Part shown: piece after piece, positions 18,525 through 28,218 of the stretch
How positions within the stretch are numbered: position 1 is the stretch's first letter
Layout of the letters: the number at the start of each line of letters is the position of its first letter
Assembly: GCF_032050975.1 (NCBI RefSeq)
Contig: NZ_CP116967.1
Span: 372,001-436,000, forward strand
Source: Candidatus Nitrospira allomarina
GTDB taxonomy: Bacteria > Nitrospirota > Nitrospiria > Nitrospirales > UBA8639
Direction: 5' to 3'
Length of the DNA: 64,000 nt
Position numbers and translations under genes: made by a program
The notes under the pieces: model-generated
Database searches by the model: none
Told to the model about the DNA's origin: nothing
What the model saw: the letters and a program-made list of their open reading frames with translations, nothing else

Positions 18525-19067
18525 ATGAAGAGGTCTTATTTACTGAGTCTCGTATCGCTGTTCGTATTCCCGGCACTCGCCCAAGCAGGCCCCTATGCTC
18601 CCCTGGCCGATTTTTCCGCCGTGAGCAAGAATCCGGAATGCCGCCTCACCGCCATGCAGGAATCATTTCTCAATAGCTGGACGCCTCCGGCACAGTTTTT
18701 CCTGGTCCCTCCATATCCGAATGCCGTCCTGGCCAGTGCCATGCCCAGCGGGAACGCCCAAATTCATGGACACGCATACCAGACTATTCCTTCAGCCGTG
18801 CTCCTGACCCCCGATTCGCCTGAAGAAATTCTGGAATTTTACAAGAGAAGTTTAGGCGCAACCTGGTTTCAAGCGGAAGACATCGATACGATCTATCTCT
18901 ATCGCTTGCCGCGCCCCGTGGCATCGGGCGAGGCCCTCACCCGGCAACTGATGAGCAAGCCGGGCTCCATTCCCAATATTGCCATCGATACACAAATCAG
19001 CCCCTGCGATCAAGCAATTGGACGAGGCGCACAGACTCGCATTACCGTCGTTTCTCCGCCAAAATAA
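18525..19067 (+). CDS. Secreted hypothetical protein
   Basis: I choose ATG 18525 because CAAGGAG is eight bases upstream and the protein then begins with a clean signal peptide (M-K-R-S-Y-L-L-S, cleavage after A-Q-A). The 180-residue product has two cysteines in the mature part. It includes a segment resembling periplasmic proteins of unknown function in which a polar ligand site is followed by S-P-E-E-I-L-E-F-Y-K-R-S-L-G. That last motif is common in proteins measuring or correcting polypeptide ends, but I cannot assign a role. It is monocistronic as far as seen. Confidence 0.65.
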   Translation: MKRSYLLSLVSLFVFPALAQAGPYAPLADFSAVSKNPECRLTAMQESFLNSWTPPAQFFLVPPYPNAVLASAMPSGNAQIHGHAYQTIPSAVLLTPDSPEEILEFYKRSLGATWFQAEDIDTIYLYRLPRPVASGEALTRQLMSKPGSIPNIAIDTQISPCDQAIGRGAQTRITVVSPPK

Positions 19068-19106
19068 GCGCGTTCGGTTGCACCTTCCTGTGTGCTTAGG
19101 TTCCCG

Positions 19107-19863
19107 TTACTCCACGATAAACTCCCGGAATGCCAGAGGAGTCCCATACACGGGATCGGTCCGATGGCGCACCACCATCACCTGGGGACCTCCACCATCA
19201 AGGCTGATTCGTTCCCCCACCTTTAAGTTCTTTCCCTGCACAATCAAATTATCGGCAACCCTGATAACGGTATCTTTCACCTCTCGGCCCGATAGGCCCA
19301 GGGGCTGAAAGGTCTCGAGTTCGTCCAGGCCAAATTTTGTGAGGCCCCTGGTATGGAACCACATGCGCGCCCGCTGAACGTCTTCGCGATGTTCCACCTG
19401 AATGTGATCGGTGAGTCGAAAGACCTCCAAATCCCGATCACGCCAATCCGAAGGATTGAGATACGTGCCGGTCGCCACATCATAGGACGTTCCATCGGTG
19501 AGCAGGGGTTACTCCCCTCGCCATTCTCGCCACATGCAGCAGGACATCACGACGATCGGTCGCGGAATGGATCGGAGGGAAGAGGACTGCTAATTGAGTC
19601 TGTTCCCACTGTAAGCGACCCTGCCATTGTTCCACGATTGCCGTTGAGGGCTCAATATTGACTTCGGCAGTCCAATTGGTGTGCGCCGCTTCAAAATGAT
19701 GGTGTCCGTTCGAGGTGAGAAAACGTATGCGCAGTGGCCCGCCGTACGCTTCATCGAACCAGGCAGCGATATAGCCAGGCGGAGGTGCATTTCCATGAGT
19801 CCACCCAACAAGGAAAGCCGGCACGACGTGAGAAGCCGACTTCTTCTTTTTAATTTTTTTCAT
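19107..19863 (-). pseudogene. Hypothetical gene split by a one-base frameshift in a C4 run
   Basis: The first frame starts at ATG 19863 (M-K-K-I-K-K-K-K-S) and runs to A-R-M-A-R-G-V-T-P before closing at 19480. The next frame carries on with L-L-T-D-G-T-S-Y-D-V-A-T-G-T-Y-L-N-P to 19107. On the coding strand the junction is GTAACCCCTGCTCACC; removing one C gives a continuous product of about 251 residues. The protein is rich in aromatic and acidic residues, without signal or membrane segments, and I do not recognise its family. A one-base insertion in a homopolymer may be a true mutation, a read error or a slippage site. Confidence 0.65.
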
Positions 19864-19963
19864 GAGTTCGACAACAAAAGAGTCTGACAGGAATAACAGG
19901 GCATGGGGATTAACGCAAGTGGGCACTGAAGGGAAATTTGAGGCCCCGGCGCACTCGCAACGA

Positions 19964-20359
19964 CTATCGCTTCGCTTCCTCAGGGGGCCAATCCAATTCC
20001 TCCTGCCGCCCACAGAAAAAACACGTGATGCGATAGCGCGCCCGCCGACGTGGATTCGGCAGCGAATGAAAATCCACCGGTGCCTGATCATACGGGCAAA
20101 CCGGTTCTAAATGCAGAAGATGCTCCTCGGTAATTTCCATCAGGGACCCCTCGTCCCACGGCGGATCGACTTGTTCATCGCCCGTCATTGTTTCGTGCCA
20201 ATCACATTGCTCACAGTGCAACCTAAATGATTTCACACGATCCGTGGACCGGGAGCACTCTTCCACAGCCACGGAACCGGAACAATCCGGTGTAGGACAT
20301 GTCATGGGTTTTTTATGGAGGGCGTGAATAAATGCCTCGGGCGCCTTAACCATTTTCAT
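19964..20359 (-). CDS. Cysteine-rich zinc-ribbon protein
   Basis: 131 residues with two probable zinc ribbons: C21-x4-C26 with C49-x2-C52, and C88 with C113-x2-C116. The pattern P-x-C-S-G-S ... H-C-E-Q-C-D-W and I-T-C-F-F-C-G-R fits small zinc-ribbon proteins found in nucleic-acid or complex-assembly settings. No membrane segment. It follows pgl on the same strand 15 bases on and precedes the frameshifted gene. Role unknown. Confidence 0.65.
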   Translation of the reverse strand: MKMVKAPEAFIHALHKKPMTCPTPDCSGSVAVEECSRSTDRVKSFRLHCEQCDWHETMTGDEQVDPPWDEGSLMEITEEHLLHLEPVCPYDQAPVDFHSLPNPRRRARYRITCFFCGRQEELDWPPEEAKR

Positions 20360-20374
20360 GGGACCTCTCCTTTT

Positions 20375-21136
20375 TCACACAGGTGACGTCATCGATTCTT
20401 TCTTCAAGAGACCAGCCGCATCCTGATTGACCAACCATACCAGGTGACCTGTCGGAGGATTCACAACTTGGGCGGGATAGCGAGCAGGATCTGCCGGCCC
20501 TTCCAACACCACCTGTAACGCCGTCGCTTTATCCACTCCACTAACCAAAAAAACCACGTGCTTCGCCGCATTAAGAACCGGTGGCGTCAACGTCACCCGG
20601 TGGGTCTGTAATTTCTCGACCCACGGAGCCGACACCAGTTTTTCGGACTCTGCCACAGCGGAGGTTCCAGGAAACAACGACGCCGTATGCCCATCCGGCC
20701 CCATGCCCAATAGGATCAAATCGAACTGTGGTCTCTCACCTGATGATAGATGGAATTGATCCTGCAGGACGGATTCATAGCGTGCCGCGGCTTCATCGGC
20801 GGGTACTTCTCCTTCAATGCGAAATACCTGACTGGAGGGGATGGGCACATGAGAGAGTAGCGCCTCTTTGGCCATGCGGAAATTACTATCTTGGTGATCC
20901 GGAGGGACTGTGCGCTCATCTCCCCAAAAAACGCGAAGATGATTCCAAGAAATCTGAGTTCGGTACGGGGCACCTGTCAAGAGCCGATACAAACCTCGAG
21001 GTGTGGACCCACCCGCCAAAGCCACACGACAGTCGCGCCCGGCTTTCCGACAGTCCAGCACTACCTGCACCACTTCTTTGGCGGCAGCTATAAACAACTG
21101 GTCGATTGTTGGTGTTATGATAATTATCCGAGACAA
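20375..21136 (-). CDS. pgl: 6-phosphogluconolactonase
   Basis: 253 residues of the DevB/Pgl type. Substrate motifs are intact: A-G-G-S-T-P-R-G-L-Y near residue 42, W-G-D-E-R-T-V-P-P-D-H-x-D-S-N, and G-M-G-P-D-G-H-T-A-S-L-F-P-G, with the catalytic His. It hydrolyses 6-phosphogluconolactone in the oxidative pentose phosphate route. The transaldolase gene 0.8 kb away on the other strand belongs to the same pathway, but zwf and gnd are not seen here. First gene of a three-gene minus-strand run. Confidence 0.93.
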   Translation of the reverse strand: MSRIIIITPTIDQLFIAAAKEVVQVVLDCRKAGRDCRVALAGGSTPRGLYRLLTGAPYRTQISWNHLRVFWGDERTVPPDHQDSNFRMAKEALLSHVPIPSSQVFRIEGEVPADEAAARYESVLQDQFHLSSGERPQFDLILLGMGPDGHTASLFPGTSAVAESEKLVSAPWVEKLQTHRVTLTPPVLNAAKHVVFLVSGVDKATALQVVLEGPADPARYPAQVVNPPTGHLVWLVNQDAAGLLKKESMTSPV

Positions 21137-21256
21137 TCCAGACTCCTACGTCCAAAGGACGAGCAAACAGTCTAAAGAAAGAAAACCCGTTGAAAATGAA
21201 TTAGCAGAACGACGTTCTTCTTATGCATAGCAAGTGGAACGGAGGCATGAGATTCC

Positions 21257-21568
21257 TTAGCAATCCGAATAATCATAATCTTCCAGCTTGCCTTCTTTGT
21301 CGAAATCTAAATTGATGTGACATTGATTTGGGGAAAAATTAAAGTAGGGAAATCGGGACTCACCCCCGGAAATACGTGAATACATCCAGGTTTCTCCTCC
21401 AAAGAATCGAGCGGACTTCCCGCTCGGCTTTCCCCAGTTTTCTTCGAACCAGGCCTTGTCTTTTCCCTCAAATTTGGCGGGATCAAGTGAGGCATCCAAA
21501 TACGGATTCCCTCCACAACCGGCACAGAACAATCCCAACAGTCCTATCAGCAAATATTTGTAGACCAC
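21257..21568 (-). CDS. Small outer-membrane-type lipoprotein
   Basis: The start is placed at GTG 21568, because AAGGAG lies exactly six bases upstream and the product then opens with a lipoprotein signal, L-L-G-L-F-C-A-G-C. This shortens an upstream-extended frame to 103 residues. The mature part contains W-F-E-E-N-W-G-K-P-S and G-G-E-T-W-M-Y, a spacing reminiscent of SmpA/BamE-fold lipoproteins. I can only call that a resemblance. Two further cysteines lie in the C-terminal half. Probably attached to the outer membrane. Confidence 0.65.
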   Translation of the reverse strand: MVYKYLLIGLLGLFCAGCGGNPYLDASLDPAKFEGKDKAWFEENWGKPSGKSARFFGGETWMYSRISGGESRFPYFNFSPNQCHINLDFDKEGKLEDYDYSDC

Positions 21569-21909
21569 ACCTGTCTCCTTCCCCAACAATGGCTGAAACG
21601 CGGACACGCTCTCTATGCCTGTGAAAATTCTAGCCTTCGATCCTCTACCAGTCAAACAACGTGATCCATCAACGTAAAAGGAGGCCTCCGTCTTCTTCAT
21701 CCCCGTAATGGTAGGACCGCATGAGGGACCTGTCCTTCGAAAGGGCCGGCACGCCCTCCTGGGGGGACGACACGTCAGGCAGGCTTATCATATAGATTTT
21801 TCTTCCAGACAATGGATAAGAAAATTTGTACAAGACAAGGGCGTGGATTACAATGGCATACGAGACCACTCAGGGAACACCAGCTTAAAACCTAAAAAGG
21901 GGATTCGAT

Positions 21910-22563
21910 ATGAAGCTCTATCTCGATACCGGAAGTGTCAAAGAGATCCGTGAAGCGGCCAGTTATGGCCTGGTAGACGGCATCACCACCAACCCTTCGC
22001 TTGTCTCAAAAGAAGGGCGTGATTTCAAAGATCTCCTCCTGGAAATTTGCGGAATTGTGGATGGTCCCATCAGCGCCGAAGTGGTCAGTGTTGAAGCGGC
22101 GGCCATGGTAAAGGAAGGAAAAGAATTAGCGAAGATTCACAAAAATATCGTGGTGAAATGTCCACTTATTCCGGAAGGGCTCAAGGCGACGAAGCAATTG
22201 TCCAGCGAAGGAATCCGTGTCAACGTCACATTATGTTTCTCTCCAACTCAAGCCTTATTGGCCGCTAAAGCAGGGGCATGGTGCGTCTCGCCATTCATAG
22301 GCCGATTGGACGACATTAGTTCCAATGGGATGGAACTCATTCGACAAATCCTGACGATCTACGAAAACTATAATTTCACCACACAGGTTCTCGTCGCCAG
22401 CGTTCGCCACCCCCAGCATGTCGTCGAAGCGGCTCTCACGGGCGGACATATTTGCACGATGCCCTTTGGCGTATTTCAACAGCTCATCAAACATCCGTTG
22501 ACAGATAATGGTTTAAAAAAATTTCTCTCCGATTGGGAAGCCAGGCCCTTCAACAAGACCTAA
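21910..22563 (+). CDS. tal: Small transaldolase / fructose-6-phosphate aldolase-like
   Basis: 217 residues, the short MipB/TalC class. The Schiff-base lysine is K83 in [11 protein letters not shown], the acidic residue is D6 in L-Y-L-D-T-G-S, and T-T-N-P-S-L-V-S carries the phosphate contact. The G-R-L-D-D-I-S block before the C-terminal helix is present. It acts in the cytosol in the non-oxidative pentose phosphate path. Transaldolase and FSA activities cannot be told apart with confidence here. AAAGGGG precedes the ATG. Confidence 0.9.
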   Translation: MKLYLDTGSVKEIREAASYGLVDGITTNPSLVSKEGRDFKDLLLEICGIVDGPISAEVVSVEAAAMVKEGKELAKIHKNIVVKCPLIPEGLKATKQLSSEGIRVNVTLCFSPTQALLAAKAGAWCVSPFIGRLDDISSNGMELIRQILTIYENYNFTTQVLVASVRHPQHVVEAALTGGHICTMPFGVFQQLIKHPLTDNGLKKFLSDWEARPFNKT

Positions 22564-22596
22564 TCGGACCATCATGGGCAGAGGAGCCCGCATCGG

Positions 22597-23283
22597 TCAG
22601 GATGGTGTGAGCAGCTTGCGGACGGTGCTAAATATCCCGTGAAACATCGGACGGGTGAGTGTACCCGTAAAGGTATTTTGCTGACTGGGATGGTAAGACC
22701 CGACCAAGGTCACACCCCAGGATAAGGCATATTGGGCCCCATGGCTGAATTTCGGTCGTGGAGAAGGCACCTGCCATCCCATGGTCTGGCAGGTCCGCAA
22801 GTATTCATCAAAGGCGATCTTCCCAAGCGCCACAACAACTTTGACCCGCCGCAATAATCGTAATTCTTCCTGCAAATAAGGACGGCAGGCGGCGAATTCC
22901 GCTTTTGTAGGTTTATTGGCCGGGGGGGCACAGCGTACCACCGCCGCAACATAACAATCGTTCAATGTGAGCCCATCCTCCCGGTGGGTTGAATCCGGCT
23001 GGTTGGCAAACCCAAAGGCATGCAGCGCTTCATACAACCAGTCTCCGCTTCGATCACCGGTAAACACCCGTCCCGTGCGGTTTCCTCCATGGGCCGCAGG
23101 GGCCAAACCCACCACGAAGACCTGAGCCCTGGGATCGCCAAACCCGCAAATGGGCCGTCCCCAATATTCCCAATCCCGAAACCGTTTGACCTTTTCCTTA
23201 GCAATAGCTTGACGATATGTCGTCAATCGTTGACAGGTCGTACAGTCCGAAATGGCCTTTTGAAGAAGCGTAAACGATTTCAT
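22597..23283 (-). CDS. udgB: Type-5 uracil-DNA glycosylase
   Basis: 228 residues. Cysteines in C14-T-T-C17 open the iron-sulfur cluster set, with C100-range cysteines following in the body. Motif A is G-L-A-P-A-A-H-G-G-N-R-T-G-R at 59-72, where family 5 lacks the Asp/Asn of family 1 and uses the A-A-H form. The C-terminal H-P-S-Q-Q-N-T-F-T-G motif is the DNA-clamp segment. It removes uracil and related deaminated bases to start base-excision repair. Single gene, convergent with the transaldolase. Confidence 0.88.
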   Translation of the reverse strand: MKSFTLLQKAISDCTTCQRLTTYRQAIAKEKVKRFRDWEYWGRPICGFGDPRAQVFVVGLAPAAHGGNRTGRVFTGDRSGDWLYEALHAFGFANQPDSTHREDGLTLNDCYVAAVVRCAPPANKPTKAEFAACRPYLQEELRLLRRVKVVVALGKIAFDEYLRTCQTMGWQVPSPRPKFSHGAQYALSWGVTLVGSYHPSQQNTFTGTLTRPMFHGIFSTVRKLLTPS

Positions 23284-23521
23284 CCTATGGTGATCGTATC
23301 ATAGACATTCATGAATCAGCCCGAACCCGGAAAACCCCGATCAAGGCTCTCTGTACCAATTCGCACTTCCTCCCTATCCGCTTTCCCCATGTTCCTTTCT
23401 TTATCACGAAACGTCAATCGTCTTGACATAGTCATTGATGAAAGGCAGGCTATAGGGTAGAAGGAGGGGTCATTCCGTCCCAAGTATCCCTGCTTCACCA
23501 GGTTGACGGTATGAAGGGTCC

Positions 23522-25996
23522 ATGCCGGGGTACTGTTTATGCCTGGACTCCTTAGTTATTGGAATAGCGTTGATGCTCACTCGGCCGGATCCAACCCCCA
23601 TGAGATCCTCAGGAACCCCTTCCCCTTCTCACTCCTTTATCGAACTTCGTCGTCAACAGGTTCATCAACTGTTTTCCTTAGTCCCGATGGCCATTCTGGC
23701 CTCCATCATTAATTGTGGACTGGTCGCATTTATTCTCATGGATGTCATTCCGACCAAGATCGTGTCGGGATGGATCATCGGTATTGTGGGGATTAACGTT
23801 CTCTGGTCGGGTTTGGTCCTGGCCTATCGCCGCGCATCAAAACCCCTGGTCCATCCACGTACATGGTTGGCCTGGTTTGTTGCCGGCAATGGTGCCTCCG
23901 GACTGATCTGGGGCATGGCGGGCATTGCACTATATCCCCCTTCTTCACCAAGCCACCAAATGTTTTTAGCCTTGGTGCTGGGAGGAATGGCGGCGGGCTC
24001 AACTGCCGTTCATGCCGCCTATTTCCCTGCTTTTTTGGCCTACAGTCTTCCCACGACCTTGCCTCTCACCTATCAATTTTTCGCGCAGGGTGACCCTACA
24101 CACCAATCCGTGGGGATCATGGGTTTCACGTTTCTCGCTGTGATTACGGTCACCGCCTACCGGAATTTTTTCATGGTAAAAAATACTCTCACCTTGGAAA
24201 AAGAGAATTTTCAATTAATCCACCAATTGGAACAGGCCCACTCTCAGGCCGAAACGCTCAATCGATCATTAAGTCAGGAAATCCAAACCCGCATAGACAT
24301 CGAAAAGGAACTTCTTCATCACAAAGACCATCTTGAATCGCTTGTGGAGATTCGGACTGCCGATTTACAAAAATCCGAAGCCCGGTATCGAATGGTGGTC
24401 GAAAGGATATCCGATGTCATTTGGGTCATGGACCTGGAGGGATCAAGGTTTTCCTACATCAGCCCCTCTCTGGAACGGTTGTTGGGATATTCAGGATATG
24501 CGCTTGACACGCTTTCGCCAGAGACCATTCTGACACCGGCTTCCATGGTCACTCTGAGGGAGGCCATTCAACAAGAACGCGCTCATTACCAATCCCGTAC
24601 TTATAAACCAAATCAGTCGTTTTTGTTAATCTTGGAACACCAACATCACAATGGATCCTCAGTCTGGGCGGAAGTGCGGGGAAGCCTCCTGTTCGACAAA
24701 AACAATCTCCCCATTGGCATTACGGGAGTCACAAGAGATGTGACAGAACGCAAAAAAATTGAAGAGGAAAAACAGCGCCTGGAAACCCAATTGCTTCGTT
24801 CCCAAAAATTGGAATCGGTGGGAAATCTCGCCGGGGGCATCGCCCATGATTTCAACAATTTCCTGACGACGATCCTGGGAAATATTACTCTGACCAAGCA
24901 AATCCTGCCTTTTTCCAAGGAACGCCAATCCTACTTGGAACGAGCTGAACGTGCGGCTCTCCATGCCAAACACCTGACGCACCAATTACTCACCTTCTCG
25001 AAGGGCGGCGATCCCATTAAACAACCGGTGGCCTTATCCGAGTTAATCAAGGAATCTTCCAACCTGGCTCTTTCCGGCTCATCGCTTATTTGCCACACAT
25101 GGGCTGATCCAAACCTATGGATCGTGGAAGCCGACCCGGGGCAAATCAATCAGGTGATGCAAAATCTCCTCATGAATGCCATCCAGGCGATGCCCCATGG
25201 AGGATCAATCACCATTCGCGCCGAAAACATCCAATTGTCCGATCCGGACGTCAGAAGTCCTCTGCCTCTCTCTGCCGGCCCGTATGTGAAAGTCACCATC
25301 ACCGACGAGGGGATCGGGATCGCCGAAGATCATTTGCCAAAAATTTTTGAGCCATACTTTACGACAAAGTCGGCGGGACAGGGATTGGGCTTGGCTTCCA
25401 CCTATGCCATTATTAAAAAACATGCCGGTCATGTGACCGTGGACTCCCGGGTCGGGGGAGGCACTACCTTCACACTCTACTTTCCTGCCTCTCCGAAGGC
25501 CACCTCATCACCCAAATCCTTGAACCTTGGCATTCGGCGGGGACAAGGAAAAATTTTAGTCATGGATGATGAAGAATCTATTCGAGTCATGGCACGAGAA
25601 ATGTTATCGCATTGTGGATACGAAGTGATGATAGCAAAGGATGGAGAGGAAGCGGTGGCCCTCTATCAACAAGCCATGGAGACTCAGGCGCCTTTTCTCT
25701 TAGTGATCTTAGACTTAACGGTGCCGGGAAAACTTGGCGGTATGGGAACCTTGGCACGGTTGCAAAAACTTGACCCACAGGTCAAGGCACTTGTCTCCAG
25801 CGGATATTCAAATGATCCAATCATGGCCAATTATGCCTCCCATGGATTTGACGGAGTGATTACCAAGCCCTATTCGCTGATCGAACTGAGCAACATGGTT
25901 CACCAAAGACTCTGGCGTCAGTCTCCCCTCGCAACCGGACAAACCCCTTCCGACCCACCAGGGCGGATGTCCTCTATCTCCTCTCCCCCTCATTAA
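23522..25996 (+). CDS. Membrane hybrid sensor histidine kinase with receiver
   Basis: About 824 residues. Five to six membrane helices occupy the first 220 residues, then a coiled coil. A PAS domain follows from about 285 (M-V-V-E-R-I-S-D-V-I-W-V-M-D). The dimerisation helix has the phospho-His in G-G-I-A-H-D-F-N-N-F near residue 440, and the ATPase carries the N box (N-L-L-M-N-A-I-Q) and G boxes D-E-G-I-G-I-A and G-L-G-L-A. A C-terminal receiver has the Asp near 729 in L-V-I-L-D-L-T-V-P-G. Start uncertain: ATGs at 23522, 23573 and 23600 all lack a good ribosome site. No partner regulator is adjacent, so its target is unknown. Confidence 0.9.
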   Translation: MPGYCLCLDSLVIGIALMLTRPDPTPMRSSGTPSPSHSFIELRRQQVHQLFSLVPMAILASIINCGLVAFILMDVIPTKIVSGWIIGIVGINVLWSGLVLAYRRASKPLVHPRTWLAWFVAGNGASGLIWGMAGIALYPPSSPSHQMFLALVLGGMAAGSTAVHAAYFPAFLAYSLPTTLPLTYQFFAQGDPTHQSVGIMGFTFLAVITVTAYRNFFMVKNTLTLEKENFQLIHQLEQAHSQAETLNRSLSQEIQTRIDIEKELLHHKDHLESLVEIRTADLQKSEARYRMVVERISDVIWVMDLEGSRFSYISPSLERLLGYSGYALDTLSPETILTPASMVTLREAIQQERAHYQSRTYKPNQSFLLILEHQHHNGSSVWAEVRGSLLFDKNNLPIGITGVTRDVTERKKIEEEKQRLETQLLRSQKLESVGNLAGGIAHDFNNFLTTILGNITLTKQILPFSKERQSYLERAERAALHAKHLTHQLLTFSKGGDPIKQPVALSELIKESSNLALSGSSLICHTWADPNLWIVEADPGQINQVMQNLLMNAIQAMPHGGSITIRAENIQLSDPDVRSPLPLSAGPYVKVTITDEGIGIAEDHLPKIFEPYFTTKSAGQGLGLASTYAIIKKHAGHVTVDSRVGGGTTFTLYFPASPKATSSPKSLNLGIRRGQGKILVMDDEESIRVMAREMLSHCGYEVMIAKDGEEAVALYQQAMETQAPFLLVILDLTVPGKLGGMGTLARLQKLDPQVKALVSSGYSNDPIMANYASHGFDGVITKPYSLIELSNMVHQRLWRQSPLATGQTPSDPPGRMSSISSPPH

Positions 25997-26204
25997 ATTG
26001 TGTTCCGGGCTATGCCTTCATACACCCGGTGAACGAACCAACGACCTTTCACCATATTGGAAAAACTCCTTGGGTTGACTAAGGGTGGAGAAGTTCACCC
26101 TGCATTTCTCAAACTCGTTTCTATTGGTAATATGCTACATTGCAGACAATGTTTTCAGAAAAGCCATCACGCTCTTCACAATAAGTTCTTCTTCAATCAC
26201 CTCC

Positions 26205-27572
26205 ATGTCATTATCACACCTTAAAAAAACACGCGTCATCGTCCAACAGGCCAATCCGGCCGCAAAACGAATATTGAAATCCCTTATTGATGCCGGCCTG
26301 GAGGCGTGCGATCCTGCTCTCGCCATCGCAAATACCCTCCATCTCACCAAGAACCGACTTCAGGTTCATCGTCTCCACTACAATCTGACCCGCTATGGTC
26401 GCATCGTTTGCGTCGGAGCGGGAAAAGCCTCCGCACGGATGGCGGTAGCCCTGGAACAGATGCTCGGAGATCGGCTTGAAGGCGGAATGGTCATTGTCCC
26501 GGATGGACATGATGCCCCCTGCGACAAGATTCGCATGTATGAAGCCGCACATCCGAGGCCGGACAGACGAGGGGTAAAAGCCACGAAACAACTCCTGGCC
26601 CTGACTCAATCGCTTTCTCAACAAGACTTGTTGATTGTTCTCCTTTCAGGGGGAGCTTCAAGCCTGCTCTGCGCGCCATCACTCGGCCTCACCTTAGCTG
26701 CCAAACGACGGACCACCCAGTTACTCCTGCGATCCGGAGCCACCATTCATGAGATAAATGTCGTCCGAAAACATATGTCCGCCATCAAAGGCGGACAATT
26801 AGCCCAATCCACCCCGGCGACTACCCTGACCTTAATCATGTCCGATGTTTTAGGAGATGACCTCTCCACCATCGGATCCGGCCCGACGGTCACAGATCCC
26901 TCCACGTTTCAGGATGCCATAGACATTCTTCAACTGTATTTGATTTGGCGCAAAGTGCCTGAGTCCGTACAACGCCACTTACAACGAGCACGTTCCAAGC
27001 CAATTCCCGCACCATTGAAGGCAACCAGACAACAGGCCTTACGAAATCGGCATATTGTTCTTGCCAACAACCGTCAGGCCCTCGAAGGCGTGGCCAAAAC
27101 TGCCAAGCGGTTAGGACTCAAACCCTTCATTCTCCCCTACCCCTTGCAAGGGGAAGCAAAGGAAATCGGCAGCATCCTGGGAGGTTTAGCCAGGGACCTC
27201 GTCGAATTCGGCAACCCGGTTCATCCACCAGCCTGTCTCATCGCCGGAGGAGAACCGACGGTCATCGTGAACGGAAAAGGCCGGGGTGGGCGGGCACAGG
27301 AATGCGTCCTGGCCGCAGCCCGGGAATTGGCTGGACTCACGAATGTATTTGTGGCAGGGTTTGGCACGGACGGGACCGATGGACCAACCGATGCGGCCGG
27401 TGCGGTCGTCGATGGGAAGACGGTTCAGCGGGCCAAGAAGCAAGGGCTCTCCATTGAGCACGCATTACATGAACATGACAGCTATACCTTCTTCCAACAG
27501 ATCCGCGGCCACATCATGACCGGCCCGACCGGCACGAACGTGAACGACATTTATCTGATCGTCGCCATGTAA
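26205..27572 (+). CDS. Glycerate 2-kinase (GckA/MOFRL type)
   Basis: The frame extends to 26085 but the family-like sequence begins at ATG 26205, so I use it (about 455 residues). G-A-G-K-A-S near residue 67 and S-G-G-A-S-S-L fit the GckA N-terminal domain. The C-terminal domain shows the MOFRL-family block G-G-R-A-Q-E-C-V-L-A-A-A followed by G-F-G-T-D-G-T-D-G-P-T-D-A-A-G. It phosphorylates D-glycerate to 2-phosphoglycerate and links glyoxylate or serine-cycle products to glycolysis. No ribosome site is obvious. The next gene starts 60 bases on. Confidence 0.88.
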   Translation: MSLSHLKKTRVIVQQANPAAKRILKSLIDAGLEACDPALAIANTLHLTKNRLQVHRLHYNLTRYGRIVCVGAGKASARMAVALEQMLGDRLEGGMVIVPDGHDAPCDKIRMYEAAHPRPDRRGVKATKQLLALTQSLSQQDLLIVLLSGGASSLLCAPSLGLTLAAKRRTTQLLLRSGATIHEINVVRKHMSAIKGGQLAQSTPATTLTLIMSDVLGDDLSTIGSGPTVTDPSTFQDAIDILQLYLIWRKVPESVQRHLQRARSKPIPAPLKATRQQALRNRHIVLANNRQALEGVAKTAKRLGLKPFILPYPLQGEAKEIGSILGGLARDLVEFGNPVHPPACLIAGGEPTVIVNGKGRGGRAQECVLAAARELAGLTNVFVAGFGTDGTDGPTDAAGAVVDGKTVQRAKKQGLSIEHALHEHDSYTFFQQIRGHIMTGPTGTNVNDIYLIVAM

Positions 27573-27631
27573 AAGTTTATTTTTTTCATTACGCGCTTTA
27601 AGTAAGTAAGAGCCAGAGGAGGTCAAGAACC

Positions 27632-28021
27632 TTGAACGACGCCCAACGCATGGTCCAAGAATTCCACAAGCAATTCGAGATCTACGTGTCTCCTACTCCC
27701 TCTATCCCGGATGAACCGACCCAAATCCTTCGGAAACGTCTCATCCAGGAAGAATTTGATGAACTTCAGGAAGCCATGCAGGAAAAGGACCTACCGTCTA
27801 TTGCGAAAGAACTTGCTGATTTATTGTATGTCGTCTATGGCACCGCCGTTTCCCTTGGCATTGACATGGAACCGGTCTTTCAGGAAGTCCATCGGTCGAA
27901 CATGAGTAAAGTCGGCGGACACAAACGGGAAGACGGCAAATGGGTCAAACCCCCAACCTACTCCCCGGCCAAAATTGATGATCTGTTAGCCACACAAATG
28001 GATGCCGGTGAATCCCATTAA
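27632..28021 (+). CDS. MazG-like nucleotide pyrophosphohydrolase
   Basis: 129 residues starting from TTG 27632, which follows GAGGAGGT. The all-alpha NTP-PPase fold shows E40-E-x-x-E44 (L-I-Q-E-E-F-D-E-L) and E60-x-x-D63 (K-E-L-A-D-L-L-Y), the magnesium ligands of this superfamily. Such enzymes hydrolyse nucleoside triphosphates or damaged nucleotides to monophosphates. The single-domain form is typical of housekeeping or phage-like sanitising enzymes. The C-terminal tail is Lys/Pro-rich. Confidence 0.85.
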   Translation: MNDAQRMVQEFHKQFEIYVSPTPSIPDEPTQILRKRLIQEEFDELQEAMQEKDLPSIAKELADLLYVVYGTAVSLGIDMEPVFQEVHRSNMSKVGGHKREDGKWVKPPTYSPAKIDDLLATQMDAGESH

Positions 28022-28218
28022 CATTGAGGTCAATATCAACATGATATATTTCAATATGGCCGGTTACGCCTGGACTTCTCACAAAAATCCAATCCCAGCG
28101 AGGACTCTTCTGGAAACTGGATTGTTCATTTCCTTGTTTCCAAAAATTTGATGTCTATCTCTTTGGTGGCGATATTTTTTGCTGAACATACAGCTTGCTC
28201 ATAAAGGAGAAATGGACG

